Notes: generated by a model from the letters alone, not told the origin. A DNA stretch of 64,000 bases from CAIXQW01 sp046049675 (GCA_046049675.1 JBJORA010000010.1:1-64000); one strand, 5' to 3'. Shown: positions 8,736-18,821, counted from the stretch's first letter. A program made the numbers and translations.

Positions 8736-10112
8736 CTACCCCTTCGTTACATACACCGTCTTCACATTCATAAACTCGTGCATACCCCAACTGCCAAGTT
8801 CTCGGCCGTAACCACTTTGTTTGATGCCACCAAAAGGCATACCAGGCACGCTTCGTACAAAGTCGTTTACAAAGCAATTACCAGCATCTAATTCGTACTT
8901 GGCAAGGTGCTCTGCCTTGGCGCCATCTTTGCTATATATTGCAGCACCTAGGCCGTAATTGCTATCGTTTGCAATTTGTATGGCATGCTTATTATTTTGT
9001 GCAGTGATAATGCTTGCAACTGGGCCAAACAATTCTTCTTGATATGCCACCATACCTTCTTGCACATTAGTTAAAATTGTTGGAGCAAAATAGGTAGGAA
9101 AATCTGGTGTAAAATTACATTCCAATATCCTTGCGCCTTTGCGTGCACTTGCTTTGACCTGCGCATGCAAGGTTTCTGCTAAATCCAGTCTTGCAAGCGG
9201 ACCAAGATCTGTTGCCATATCCATCGGGTCGCCAATCTTAATTGCAGAAAATTCAGCAGCTAGTGCCTCTACAATTTTATTGTGCTGCGATTTTGTCACT
9301 ACAAATCGCTTTGCTGCGATACAACTTTGCCCATTATTGATTAGCCTACTAAAAGCTGCACTAGCAACGCTTTCTTTGATTGGTGCATCGCTTAGAAATA
9401 CACTAGCATCACTTCCACCAAGTTCAAGTACACACTTCTTAATAACAGCGCCTGCCGCTGTAGCAATTGCTCGACCCGCTCTTGTGCTACCAGTACATGT
9501 AACAGCAGCAATGTGTTGATGAGCAATAATGCCAGGAAGTTTTTCAACAGGCACAAGTAATAGTTCGCATAAACCTTCTGGTGCTTTTGCAGCTTGCATT
9601 ACTTCTTGTACCAACAACGCACAGCCGGTAACATTATTGGCATGCTTCAATACATAGGCATTGCCACCTGCAATAATTGGCACTAAGCTTCTAAATACTT
9701 GCCAATATGGAAAATTCCACGGCATCACTGCAAGAATGCTTCCTAATGGTTGAAAGGATACATAGCTATGTGTCGCACTGCTTTCTATTGTGATATCCGC
9801 CAAAAAACCTGGCAGCCTATCTGCATAGTACCTGCACACAAATGCGCATTTTTCTACTTCCTTAATGCTTTGGCTAATGGGCTTACCCATCTCAAGCGTT
9901 GCCATTGTTGCAAGATCTTCTTTGCGCGACAAAATTGCTTTTTCCAAACGCAATAGTAGTTGCACACGATCTTTTACTTTGCTTGTGCGCCAAGCAGTAA
10001 ATGCTCTGTGGCTTCGCGTAAGTTTTTGCTCAATCGTACTTTGCTTATCAACAGTATATGTTGCAATGCGTTTTAAGTTAGCAGGATTAATGGATATGAA
10101 CTTATTACTCAT
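8736..10112 (-). CDS. NAD(P)-dependent semialdehyde dehydrogenase, probably succinate-semialdehyde (Sad/GabD type)
   Basis: 458 aa aldehyde dehydrogenase. The catalytic Glu is in CVLELGGSD (about residue 230) and the nucleophile Cys in NNGQSCIAAKR (about 264). PWNFPYWQ is the oxyanion/cofactor segment and MPFGGIKQSGYGRELG the C-terminal signature. The ~460-aa length and the short N-terminus fit the compact YneI/Sad group rather than the ~480-aa GabD. It is the last gene of a tight four-gene minus-strand unit, 5 bp after the metallopeptidase gene. Substrate assignment is by family resemblance only. Confidence 0.85.
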   Translation of the reverse strand: MSNKFISINPANLKRIATYTVDKQSTIEQKLTRSHRAFTAWRTSKVKDRVQLLLRLEKAILSRKEDLATMATLEMGKPISQSIKEVEKCAFVCRYYADRLPGFLADITIESSATHSYVSFQPLGSILAVMPWNFPYWQVFRSLVPIIAGGNAYVLKHANNVTGCALLVQEVMQAAKAPEGLCELLLVPVEKLPGIIAHQHIAAVTCTGSTRAGRAIATAAGAVIKKCVLELGGSDASVFLSDAPIKESVASAAFSRLINNGQSCIAAKRFVVTKSQHNKIVEALAAEFSAIKIGDPMDMATDLGPLARLDLAETLHAQVKASARKGARILECNFTPDFPTYFAPTILTNVQEGMVAYQEELFGPVASIITAQNNKHAIQIANDSNYGLGAAIYSKDGAKAEHLAKYELDAGNCFVNDFVRSVPGMPFGGIKQSGYGRELGSWGMHEFMNVKTVYVTKG

Positions 10113-10117
10113 ACTTG

Positions 10118-11830
10118 CTACAGTATTTTATTAATCTTGTATTGTGTGCGTTTACCACCACTGTCAATGGTAAGGATATAAATGCCACTTGCAATTGGCA
10201 GATCTTTTGGTATAAGTAAGTTGCCACTAATTTGTTTTTGTTGTAGTACAACTTTGCCATACATATCAGTTAGTGATATGTTGCTATTGTTTGGAATATT
10301 CTTCAAAACTGCATTGCCAATACCGTAGCTAAAGTTCAGCGAATTTGCAAGCGCTAAGTCTGTATTAACGGGAGCAGTATTTGTATCGCAACCCCAAGCT
10401 GGCTCTACACCTAGGGCTCTAAAACTTCCACAAATTGTTGCACGGTGTGCTTTTGCAAAATAGATACTATCTGCTTGTAAAACATAAGCTGCTGCTGTAG
10501 CAAAATCTGTATTATCACCAAAACTAAACAAAGCCTGCAGCATTAGTTTATCGGCATTTATACCGCCAATACTATCCCATACGCGCATCATCGCGCTGCT
10601 CCAAACTTCGCCAAGTGTGTATATGTCTTGGTTTTGTGCCGTGCTGTATGTATTTGTAGTTTGGGCAGTACGACCATCCCAGAATTCGTTGTGACCGTCC
10701 CAACTAAATACATTTTGCCAACGATAGGTATTGTAACGCTTGCTATAGCTACACGCAAAATAGTCTGCCAAGCCTTCATCTAAAGCATCTCGTTCATTGG
10801 TAGCAATAAAGTTTCCATTGGCACTCCAACTGACACCGTGGCTATACTCATGTACGATTACGTCTGCATCTTCTGCATCGTCTACACCACCTTCGCCAAG
10901 ATCTAAAAGTGGTGTACTGCCTGTTTTATAAAACGTGCTATTATCTGCACCAAAATTGCCATGTGCATCTACCCTAACCGCCATCGGCAGAATAGCGTCA
11001 AAGCCAAGGCTGTCAAAATACTGATGGAAATTGCTGATGTGAAAAAGTGCATTACAATCCTCAAAGCCACTTTGATCGCGGGTGTAGAAAAAATTATCAC
11101 TGCTAGAACTTACTGGCGCAATTGTAGGCGCTACTTGATCTATAATTTCAGCATACTTGTTCTTTAATATGAATTTGCCACTGGCAGCATCAAAAAAAGC
11201 CGGCATGTTTACTTGAAATTGTGCAGCATCATACCATGCGGCATTAGCATCATTATTGTCTATAAACGTACCGCCATAAGTTTGAGCACTCGCTGTTATT
11301 GGATCAGGCAAAAATATTTTTGCTTTGATGGTAGTATCGCCTTCATAGTGCTGTGCAATATCCCATGCTGCTAATGTTTGTTGCTTATCGGCATCAACAA
11401 TTTTAAGACTATCATATCCGCATTGTGTTATGCGTTGTTTTATTGCAAGCACAAGCAACTCGTCATTTACAAAATAGCATAAAGATTCACCTTTGTCTGA
11501 GGTACTGCTAATTGCAGTAGTGTTGCCACTTGGTACAAGTAGCTTGCTTGAACATAAATTGTTGCTTGCAGATAAGTAGCGACCATCTTTGAGTAGATTT
11601 ACTTTTACCTTACTGCCAAAAACTTCTATTCCACTAAAGTAGTGCTGAAAAGTATAATGCTCTGCTACAGGTGATACTTGTGCATATGCTAGTTTGAGTT
11701 CGCTGTTTTTATAATTAGTAAGATGAGAGTTCGCAAAACTTATTGCCGCGCTTTGATGCAAAAGTTGTTGCGCATTGCAAAAGCCACATAACCAACACAA
11801 ACACCATATCAACCCTACTGCTCTTATCAT
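10118..11830 (-). CDS. secreted zinc metallopeptidase (M36/fungalysin-like) with T9SS sorting domain
   Basis: 570 aa. The signal peptide ends CGFCNAQ. The N-terminal ~180 residues resemble an FTP-type propeptide (FQHYFSGIEVFGSKVKV). The catalytic HEYSH lies at about residues 327-331, and the third zinc ligand is the Glu of ALDEGLADYFA (about 352), the spacing of gluzincins. The last ~80 residues are a T9SS type A domain with a segment like LTDMYGKVVLQQ, then ASGIYILTI and a basic end (KINKIL). The protein should reach the surface or medium through the Sec and Por systems. Within-family placement (M36 versus another M4-like group) is tentative. It lies 1 bp from yigZ and 5 bp from the dehydrogenase gene. 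Confidence 0.85.
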   Translation of the reverse strand: MIRAVGLIWCLCWLCGFCNAQQLLHQSAAISFANSHLTNYKNSELKLAYAQVSPVAEHYTFQHYFSGIEVFGSKVKVNLLKDGRYLSASNNLCSSKLLVPSGNTTAISSTSDKGESLCYFVNDELLVLAIKQRITQCGYDSLKIVDADKQQTLAAWDIAQHYEGDTTIKAKIFLPDPITASAQTYGGTFIDNNDANAAWYDAAQFQVNMPAFFDAASGKFILKNKYAEIIDQVAPTIAPVSSSSDNFFYTRDQSGFEDCNALFHISNFHQYFDSLGFDAILPMAVRVDAHGNFGADNSTFYKTGSTPLLDLGEGGVDDAEDADVIVHEYSHGVSWSANGNFIATNERDALDEGLADYFACSYSKRYNTYRWQNVFSWDGHNEFWDGRTAQTTNTYSTAQNQDIYTLGEVWSSAMMRVWDSIGGINADKLMLQALFSFGDNTDFATAAAYVLQADSIYFAKAHRATICGSFRALGVEPAWGCDTNTAPVNTDLALANSLNFSYGIGNAVLKNIPNNSNISLTDMYGKVVLQQKQISGNLLIPKDLPIASGIYILTIDSGGKRTQYKINKIL

Positions 11831-11831
11831 A

Positions 11832-12440
11832 CTAACTCATTTTGTATTGTAAATTATGAATCCCATCTAATAATTGTCCAGCTTTCGCAAAATCTCGTTT
11901 TTTGATTTCACATATTAGTTTGCAAAACAGTAAATTTTCAGTACGAATGATATCTGCCTCAAGTTGATGTAAAGCCTTATTTACAGCAGATTGAATAGTA
12001 TAGTCAAATTCTAATTCGTACAGATTCGTTTCTTCTTTTGAAATAATGCCTGCAACATCAATCGCTGCCTGCGCGCTACTTTTATAAGCATTAATCAAGC
12101 CGGGCACACCTAGTAAAGTGCCGCCAAAGTAACGTACCACAACCACTGCGCAATTACTGAGTCCGTTACTGTCAATAACGCCTAGTATTGGCTTGCCAGC
12201 GCTACCACTTGGTTCTCCATCGTCCACTGCTCTAAAAGTGCGTTTATCTGTGCCAATACGATAGGCAAAGCAATGATGCACGGCCTTTGGATGGAGTGCT
12301 TTTAAGTTTTTAAGCGCAACCTTAAATTCATCTATGCTTGTAATGTGTAAGGCATATGCAATAAACCGACTACCTCTATCCTTAAATTCGGCATCTGCAT
12401 TGGCTGCAATGGTTTTGTATGTATAGAAATCGTCTGGCAA
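11832..12440 (-). CDS. YigZ/IMPACT family protein (UPF0029)
   Basis: 202 aa. It has the family hallmarks DRGSRFIAY near the N-terminus, KAVHHCFAYRIG, DDGEPSGSAGKPIL and VVVVRYFGGTLLGVPGLINAY, followed by a DUF1949-like C-terminal domain. The family's biochemical role is unsettled; in eukaryotes the IMPACT homologue binds GCN1. The start is a TTG at 12440, as no ATG or GTG fits. The gene begins 5 bp after the stop of the upstream glycosyltransferase-like gene, so it is co-transcribed. Confidence 0.9.
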   Translation of the reverse strand: MPDDFYTYKTIAANADAEFKDRGSRFIAYALHITSIDEFKVALKNLKALHPKAVHHCFAYRIGTDKRTFRAVDDGEPSGSAGKPILGVIDSNGLSNCAVVVVRYFGGTLLGVPGLINAYKSSAQAAIDVAGIISKEETNLYELEFDYTIQSAVNKALHQLEADIIRTENLLFCKLICEIKKRDFAKAGQLLDGIHNLQYKMS

Positions 12441-12445
12441 ATGCT

Positions 12446-14290
12446 TTAAGGTTGTTGTGCCGGCATAGCTGCTTTTAAAGCATCGCTTAGTTTTTTTGCA
12501 ATCATTTGCATGTCAACATTGTTTGGATCTTTTTGCAAATATGCTTGAGCGGCTTTAAACGCTTCAGGATAATTTTTTTGTTCAATGAAGCTAAACATCG
12601 CAAGGTCGTCCGTACTAGGTCTTTTAAGTAATACACACAGAGGCTTACCCTCTACTTCTGTAGTAGCGATAGGTCCATTAAAGCTTGCCCACTTGCCGTC
12701 TGCGTATAGTTCTGGTGGTACCATGCTACAGTGGAATATTGCATAATCCCAAGGGTTTTCATTCTTTTGGTAATAACGTACATATCGCACTTTTATTTTT
12801 GGATAGCGGTTACCCAAATATTCGTTGAGTAAGTGAGCACCATTACAGCCAACGACAATGGAATCTTTCACAGTTGGATAAATCTCTTTCGTAAGCTTAT
12901 CCACCATAGGTTTCATACTATTATAGTAGAAGTCCATTTCATACTGACCATAGGCACCACTTGTTCCGCCAACAGTGCTATTGTAATAGTTTACGTTTTG
13001 AGGAAATGTTTTGGCTGTAAATACTACTGGCTCAAGCAATAGCAAAGCGAATAAACCAAGTGCTGCAGCAGGAGCCCATTTGGCTTTACTTAGTTTGCCA
13101 AGTCCCCACCAACCAAGTCCACTAGCAATCGCTAAAGGAGGAAAAACAAATAACACATGTCGCCATAAATGATACACATTGCTTCCTTTGTACATAATGT
13201 AGAAAAGTGGAAATAGTCCCACGAATACAATTAGTATTGCCATCCAACGCCATCTGTTTTGCTTCCAGGTTGTAAAAAATGTAATGGCAAAAGCTAACAA
13301 GCCAAAAATAAATACCCAAGGTGACGTAATGAAAATTGCACGAATTAAGTAATTGCCAGGCAAGTCGGCACTAGGCGTTTTTTCGCCTTCCCACATTTGG
13401 CCAAGTTGAATTTTGAAATCGCTTAAGAAGCTTAATGCTTCAAGAGGAGCGCCTAAAGGATTTTTTGCAGCGAAAGGCCAAAACAAAGAACAACCAAGAT
13501 AAGCACCTACAGCCACTATTACAGAAGGCACAATAGTTTTGAGCCAACCTTTATTGTCGATACTTTCTTGAACATACTTCCAATGTACAATTGCTATGAT
13601 TGGCATGTACACGATAAGCAATAAACCAGCAACGCGCACATCTATGGCTAAAATAATTGAGATAATTGCCATAACGATATGATGCCATTTTAAGTGCGCA
13701 TAATTGCGATACATTTTACATAAATAGTAAACCCCCATGATGTAAAAGGCTGCCATTGGTACGTCCTTCGGATTGTTCATCGCATGTCCCATATAGAATG
13801 GGAAGAAAAACATGAGCAGCATAGTAATAACTGCTGGCTTATACTTCCAGTAGTCTTTTACTAATAAGCCAGAATACATTATGCCAATAAAGCCCACAAA
13901 GGCATTAAAAATATGTCGGCAGGTATATTCTTCAAATGGCAAAATTTTGGCCAGTAATAGCGCCATGATGTCGAAGATGTTGCCATAATAAGTTAGTACA
14001 CCATCGCGATTTACGCTATCAGGTTGGTTGAAAATACTTTCGTCTGCACCAAAGCTGCCAATAAATTTCATTGCCGCTTTGCCCATACCGTTGGCATAGG
14101 CTTCGTCACCGCTTAGGCCATACCAAAATGATGCTATTATCATTAGCACAGCCATTGTAGGTAGCAATGCATAGAAAATAGTTTTCCAAATTGGTGCTTC
14201 TACACTAGCTTCTTCGTGTTGAATAATGGGCTCGGGGCTTGCTGGTATTGCTTGTTTGACTTTAACTTGACTTGCTGTTGCTTTAGCCAT
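12446..14290 (-). CDS. GT-C-type integral membrane glycosyltransferase-like protein
   Basis: 614 aa with about eleven membrane helices. The first periplasmic loop starts GLSGDEAYANGMGK, whose acidic residue resembles that of ArnT/PMT (GT39-like) enzymes that use polyprenyl-phosphate sugars. HAMNNPKDVPMAAFY is a second well-marked segment. The C-terminal ~200 residues are soluble and periplasmic. No acceptor can be named. It is the first gene of the unit glycosyltransferase - yigZ - M36 peptidase - dehydrogenase, whose gaps are 5, 1 and 5 bp. Confidence 0.75.
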   Translation of the reverse strand: MAKATASQVKVKQAIPASPEPIIQHEEASVEAPIWKTIFYALLPTMAVLMIIASFWYGLSGDEAYANGMGKAAMKFIGSFGADESIFNQPDSVNRDGVLTYYGNIFDIMALLLAKILPFEEYTCRHIFNAFVGFIGIMYSGLLVKDYWKYKPAVITMLLMFFFPFYMGHAMNNPKDVPMAAFYIMGVYYLCKMYRNYAHLKWHHIVMAIISIILAIDVRVAGLLLIVYMPIIAIVHWKYVQESIDNKGWLKTIVPSVIVAVGAYLGCSLFWPFAAKNPLGAPLEALSFLSDFKIQLGQMWEGEKTPSADLPGNYLIRAIFITSPWVFIFGLLAFAITFFTTWKQNRWRWMAILIVFVGLFPLFYIMYKGSNVYHLWRHVLFVFPPLAIASGLGWWGLGKLSKAKWAPAAALGLFALLLLEPVVFTAKTFPQNVNYYNSTVGGTSGAYGQYEMDFYYNSMKPMVDKLTKEIYPTVKDSIVVGCNGAHLLNEYLGNRYPKIKVRYVRYYQKNENPWDYAIFHCSMVPPELYADGKWASFNGPIATTEVEGKPLCVLLKRPSTDDLAMFSFIEQKNYPEAFKAAQAYLQKDPNNVDMQMIAKKLSDALKAAMPAQQP

Positions 14291-14318
14291 ATAATATTGT
14301 ATGCTTTTGCAGTATGCG

Positions 14319-14347
14319 CAAATTTAGGTAAATAATACTTAATGCAA
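14319..14347 (-). promoter_or_regulatory. promoter of the 14290-8736 operon
   Basis: On the minus strand TTG (14345-14347), 18 nt, then TAAATTTG (14319-14326): a near-consensus -33/-7 pair with a 28-nt leader before the ATG at 14290. Confidence 0.55.
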
Positions 14348-14403
14348 GTGGCAGATAATTCGGGCATTTTCGGGGAAATGCCAGCTTAGAATGCTTGAAA
14401 TTG

Positions 14404-14742
14404 CTAGTCTACTACAAGAACGTCTACAATGTCGCAGTGCTCTTTAATGCGCTTTAGCACATTAGGTGTATCAAGCTTAGTAGGTGTTGCAAATACAACA
14501 GTACTTGGTGCCTCAATCTGAATAGCACGCATCATGGTGTCGATGTATTGGTGGCTAAGCTTCATATCCATCGCATCGCCAACTTCAAAAAGGGGATGAT
14601 AGGCTAATCGTTCGTCTTTGTTGTAAGCTATTGCACTAGTGCCACAACATACGATGTCGTCATCTTGCATTTCTGCACTATACTTTGCACGCAAGTCTGC
14701 AAAGTCGTTGGCAGAAGCGTAATGTGCTACTACAAATACCAT
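14404..14742 (-). CDS. hypothetical protein
   Basis: 112 aa, soluble, mixed alpha/beta, with no signal peptide or membrane segment. Two adjacent cysteines occur in DDIVCCGTSA. Residues ~75-112 alternate strand and helix (STVVFATPTKL then a segment ending VDVLVVD), as in a small Rossmann-like fold. The ATG is set by a -7 box 4 nt upstream. No family recognised. It stands alone between two minus-strand neighbours. Confidence 0.65.
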   Translation of the reverse strand: MVFVVAHYASANDFADLRAKYSAEMQDDDIVCCGTSAIAYNKDERLAYHPLFEVGDAMDMKLSHQYIDTMMRAIQIEAPSTVVFATPTKLDTPNVLKRIKEHCDIVDVLVVD

Positions 14743-14746
14743 GTGG

Positions 14747-14754
14747 TAAATGTA
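14747..14754 (-). promoter_or_regulatory. -7 promoter element, predicted leaderless start
   Basis: On the minus strand TACATTTA ends exactly 4 nt before the ATG at 14742, the same arrangement as several other genes in this window. Confidence 0.5.
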
Positions 14755-14897
14755 CGAAAAATGCTTTATCCTAATATTACTCTTTTTTATAAAAAATAGC
14801 AGGCAGGTTCATTGCTTATTCTACTAGTACCCTAAAAAGCATTTGCGAACTAAAGGGCTAGCTTTAGCAAGTTATCATTGTGCTGTATCTATTCTAT

Positions 14898-16367
14898 CTA
14901 AGCAGCCAGGTCTTCTTTGCTAGGTTTATGTCCACCAATAGCATAGTAAATTGGAATGCCCAAGGCCACAAGTGCCAAGCCACTAAGCGTGTAATCTGGC
15001 TTGTAAATCAACAGCAGTATACATAGTCCAGTCGCGCAAATTACGTACAAGGCTGGTATTACCGGATAGCCAAGTGCTTTATATGGTCTAGGCATATCTG
15101 GCTTAGTGATGCGAAGCTTGAATAAGCCGAGTATCGTAATGATGTAGAAAAGCAAAACAGCAAAAACCACATAGTCAAGTAAATCGCCGTACTTTCCACT
15201 GCAACACAATACGCAAGTCCAAATGGCTTGTGCCCACAAAGCCCATGCAGGCACTTGTTTGCTATTGAGCACCGCTGCTTGTTTGAAAAATAACTTTTCC
15301 TTTGCCATGGCATAATACACTCTGGCGCCACTTAGTACGATACCATTGATACAGCCAAATGTGCTAATCATAATTAGTAATGCCATTAGTTTAGTGCCGT
15401 TACTACCTAACATCTTTTCACATGCAAGTATACCAACTCTATCGCTAGGTGCTGTAGCAATTTCCTGCATTGTGAGTACTGATGTGAACATTACGTTTGC
15501 TAGAATATAAAGGCATAAAACGATGCCCGTGCCTAGGATTAAACTTCTGCCAACATTCTTTTTCGGTTCGTGCACCTCACCAGCTATGAAGGTAATATTG
15601 TTCCAAGCATCTGCACTGAAGATACTGCCCACCAATGTTGCAGCAAGTGCTGCTAGCATGCCTTGGATGGTCGTAACAGACATCCACTGCCCTGTTTCTG
15701 TATTCAATTGCTGCATGCCAGAAACATTATGCCAGTTGGCATGCCATACATCTGCATTACTACCTACAATTAAGCCGAGCAAAATAATGCCTAGCAATGC
15801 CGCAGTTTTTGTAACAGTAAATATGCGCTGCACAAGTTTACCACCTTCTACGCCGCGTGTATTGATATAGGTAAGTAACAACACCACCGCCATGCTAAGC
15901 AAATGTGCAAATTGAATAGTTGTAAATCCCAAATTGACAACAGTGGTATGCGTATCAGCTTTGGTATCTTTTACAAGTTCAAAAATGGGAAAGAAATATG
16001 CTGTAAACTTTGCAAAGGCAACACCAACAGCAGCAATAGTGCCTGTTTGTATTACTGCAAAAAGTGTCCATCCGTATAGAAAGCCTGTAAGTTTACCAAA
16101 GGCTTCTTTAAGGTACGTGAACTGCCCTCCTGCTTGTGGATACATAGCGCTTAGCTCGCCATAACTGAGTGCAGCAGCAATTGTAAGCAAAGCAGTAAAT
16201 ACCCATACAGCAATTAGCCAAGGGGCAGTGCCAACTTGACGAACAATGTCGGCGCTCACAATAAAAATGCCTGATCCAATCATGCCACCAGCAACAATAG
16301 TGGTGGCATCTAGTAGTTTTAGTTTTTGCACGAGTGTGAAGGTAATAAAATTGTCAGCAACGTACAT
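14898..16367 (-). CDS. APC superfamily amino-acid permease
   Basis: 489 aa, about twelve membrane helices. The first helix carries GGMIGSGIFIV, the substrate-backbone binding motif of APC transporters. Other family segments are AALSYGELSAMYPQAGGQF in helix 2-3 and SADAWNNITFIAGEV in helix 6. The overall plan is like LAT/YfnA-type proteins. The amino acid moved cannot be told. Transcribed alone. Confidence 0.9.
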   Translation of the reverse strand: MYVADNFITFTLVQKLKLLDATTIVAGGMIGSGIFIVSADIVRQVGTAPWLIAVWVFTALLTIAAALSYGELSAMYPQAGGQFTYLKEAFGKLTGFLYGWTLFAVIQTGTIAAVGVAFAKFTAYFFPIFELVKDTKADTHTTVVNLGFTTIQFAHLLSMAVVLLLTYINTRGVEGGKLVQRIFTVTKTAALLGIILLGLIVGSNADVWHANWHNVSGMQQLNTETGQWMSVTTIQGMLAALAATLVGSIFSADAWNNITFIAGEVHEPKKNVGRSLILGTGIVLCLYILANVMFTSVLTMQEIATAPSDRVGILACEKMLGSNGTKLMALLIMISTFGCINGIVLSGARVYYAMAKEKLFFKQAAVLNSKQVPAWALWAQAIWTCVLCCSGKYGDLLDYVVFAVLLFYIITILGLFKLRITKPDMPRPYKALGYPVIPALYVICATGLCILLLIYKPDYTLSGLALVALGIPIYYAIGGHKPSKEDLAA

Positions 16368-16409
16368 CTACTAAAATGCAGCAGTATGCTGACCGCGCAA
16401 TTCGACTGA

Positions 16410-18821
16410 TTACTTGCCAATCTTTAGCCAGTCACTTTCGCTTCTGCCATTTGCAATAATCTTACCTCTGCCTTTTAGTTGTAGTTGATTTCTATTGCGC
16501 ACTTTAATATAGCAATGAGGCGGTAAGTACAATGGTTGTTCTACAATCATACTTGCTTTTTTACCAAGCATAATTGGTTGCTCCAAATATGCACATGCCA
16601 GTGAATCTTCACTACTAAAAGTAATTGTACCTCTGCGTACATTTTGCACATCGCTCGCCGGCAGCGGTGCAGCCCACAAACCTCTACCGTAGGTACAAGC
16701 GATTAGCCTATTGCCAACTACATCTATTTCTAGCTCGCCAATAATACTTTTCACCATACCTTGTCCGTAGGGTTGCCAAATTGGAATCAGCGCATTGAGA
16801 TTGCGTGCATACACACCAAGGGCATTACTGCAAAAGAGTGTATTGCTTGGAGCGTGGTACTTTAAATCCCAGATAGGGTAAGCGGGCAAGCCATTACTCA
16901 TATCTGTCCATGTATCGCCTGCATCGCTGCTTTGCCATATGCGATTTACACCTTTGCTCAAATCAAAATAATCGTCGTAGTAACCGAAGCTTGCAAACAC
17001 ATCTCGTGGAGTAGCGCCTAGCTCTAGTTTAAAAATTTTATTATCACCAACGCCACATGCTTTAGCGCAAGTATTGCATCTGTTAGCAGTTATATCTTGC
17101 CAGGTATTGCCGTGGTCGGTGCTTCGCCATACCGTGCCAGCACCTTGCCATAAATTGGCCACATATATATACTCATCAGCATCGCCGCCTACCGCTATGG
17201 TAGATGCGTAATTAGGTAGCGAAGGACTACTTGGCAGCGCTGTCCATCTATTGATGCCAGGTGTCAATACTTGCATTTTTCTGCGCATGAAGTAGATATT
17301 GCCCGTGCTATTGCTGCTGCTAAGTGTACGATATCTAATACCCTCGCCTGTTTCGTCGCCGGCAACCCCACCTACAAAAGGCGCTATATCGTTGCTCGTG
17401 CTCATGCTTGCCAAGTAGTTGTATTGTCCTAGTGCAAAGTTTGGCTTAGTTTTACTGTACGCCACATCATAGCCATCGCCGCGTATATCTACGATCCATT
17501 CATTTTTATCTGGCAAAAAACTCATAATGCTATTGTCCTGACTACCCGCACTAATTACACCACTAAACGGACTTACACTGCATCCGTAAAAATCTGTAAT
17601 TGGTAAAAAACTTCCATTTAAATTTCTAAAGGTCTTGCCACTATTGCTACTAAAGCTTAGTCCGCCATCTGTACCAAGTAAGATATGATCGCTATTGCCG
17701 TCTTTGCTATGCTTAGTAACAATGTAAGTACGTATGTCTGCGTGTGGTGTGTTGTTGCTGCCAAATGAATAGCTATAGCAAGATTCATAACTATTGCCGG
17801 CATCGGTACTTCTGCCGAGCACAAGGCCACCAAAATATTGTATTTCACTTTTGAACTTATTGATATGCACAACACCATAGTGCTCACCATCGTAAACATA
17901 TCCATTTGTATTTATGGCAAATTCTTCCTCTACTTGCAATGTGTTTAAGTTAACGACAAAACGTTCTGGCGTTGACGGAGCTTCATAGGTGCGCGTAACA
18001 AATAGCATATTTGGTTCGGCATCGCTTGTTGCACTCATGCAAAGTGTAAATAAGTCTTTTGGTTTTTTTGTTTTTGCAACGATTGCAGAAATATCTATTG
18101 CTGCAGGACGATTAGTGCTAATATCTTTGATGCAGTACAAGGCTGGCGCATAACGTTTACCATTGTGCACATTGGTCTTTGTGCTGTAAAATAGCATATC
18201 ACGCGCTTGGTTATAACACATGCACTTTATGGCTTGGTGTTCACCTGCTTGGTATAGCATTGCCTTATCATTATTTGATAAAGTAAGTAGTTCAAAACTC
18301 TTAGCCGTGTTTGTACTAATGTAAATTTTGCCATTAATTGCTGCATAGAAAATATTACTTTTCGCGCCTTGCACTATGCTATAGGCACGATTATTTTGGA
18401 GATCGTGCGAATTTTCTATTTGGCTTGCTTGCCATGTTTCTCCACCATCGTTGCTATAAATGACGCCACAACTATATCTATCTTGTGTTGGATGCTCGCC
18501 ACCATTGCACACAGCAATAAAACGAGGTTGCTTGCTATAGTCTACAAAGATATCGCGCACACCTAGCACAGGCAATTCGTAGCTGTCAGTAATATTTTGC
18601 CAATGCTCACCTCCATCTGAAGTATGCCATACTCCACTTGCACCGATGTAAATGTCTGTGCTGTCGTTTGTAGGATGAGCACTAATAGCTGAAATATGGC
18701 CGTAGTTTTGGTTTGCTAATTTGTCTTTGGCATTAAACGGACCAAGGCATTGCCATTGCACTTGGCAAAAAGCGCTTGCTGGCAATGATATCAATAGGCA
18801 AATGAGGAATTTTAATTGCAC
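16410..18821 (-). CDS. secreted sortilin/BNR-repeat beta-propeller protein
   Basis: 803 aa starting at a GTG (18821). The signal peptide MQLKFLICLLISLPASAFCQ is directly followed by mature sequence. Asp-box/BNR motifs recur (TSDGGEHWQN, SNDGGETWQ, STDAGNSY, STDHGNTW, SSDAGDTW), predicting one or two beta-propellers of the Vps10/sialidase type. Catalytic sialidase residues are not evident, so a binding role is as likely as an enzymatic one. The end (KGRGKIIANG..) looks like a short beta-helix and lacks a recognisable T9SS sorting domain, unlike the other secreted proteins here. Confidence 0.8.
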   Translation of the reverse strand: MQLKFLICLLISLPASAFCQVQWQCLGPFNAKDKLANQNYGHISAISAHPTNDSTDIYIGASGVWHTSDGGEHWQNITDSYELPVLGVRDIFVDYSKQPRFIAVCNGGEHPTQDRYSCGVIYSNDGGETWQASQIENSHDLQNNRAYSIVQGAKSNIFYAAINGKIYISTNTAKSFELLTLSNNDKAMLYQAGEHQAIKCMCYNQARDMLFYSTKTNVHNGKRYAPALYCIKDISTNRPAAIDISAIVAKTKKPKDLFTLCMSATSDAEPNMLFVTRTYEAPSTPERFVVNLNTLQVEEEFAINTNGYVYDGEHYGVVHINKFKSEIQYFGGLVLGRSTDAGNSYESCYSYSFGSNNTPHADIRTYIVTKHSKDGNSDHILLGTDGGLSFSSNSGKTFRNLNGSFLPITDFYGCSVSPFSGVISAGSQDNSIMSFLPDKNEWIVDIRGDGYDVAYSKTKPNFALGQYNYLASMSTSNDIAPFVGGVAGDETGEGIRYRTLSSSNSTGNIYFMRRKMQVLTPGINRWTALPSSPSLPNYASTIAVGGDADEYIYVANLWQGAGTVWRSTDHGNTWQDITANRCNTCAKACGVGDNKIFKLELGATPRDVFASFGYYDDYFDLSKGVNRIWQSSDAGDTWTDMSNGLPAYPIWDLKYHAPSNTLFCSNALGVYARNLNALIPIWQPYGQGMVKSIIGELEIDVVGNRLIACTYGRGLWAAPLPASDVQNVRRGTITFSSEDSLACAYLEQPIMLGKKASMIVEQPLYLPPHCYIKVRNRNQLQLKGRGKIIANGRSESDWLKIGK

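Noticed and set aside
9139..9519. 126-codon plus-strand frame inside the dehydrogenase gene
   Set aside because: Antisense to the catalytic Cys/Glu region of a clear aldehyde dehydrogenase.
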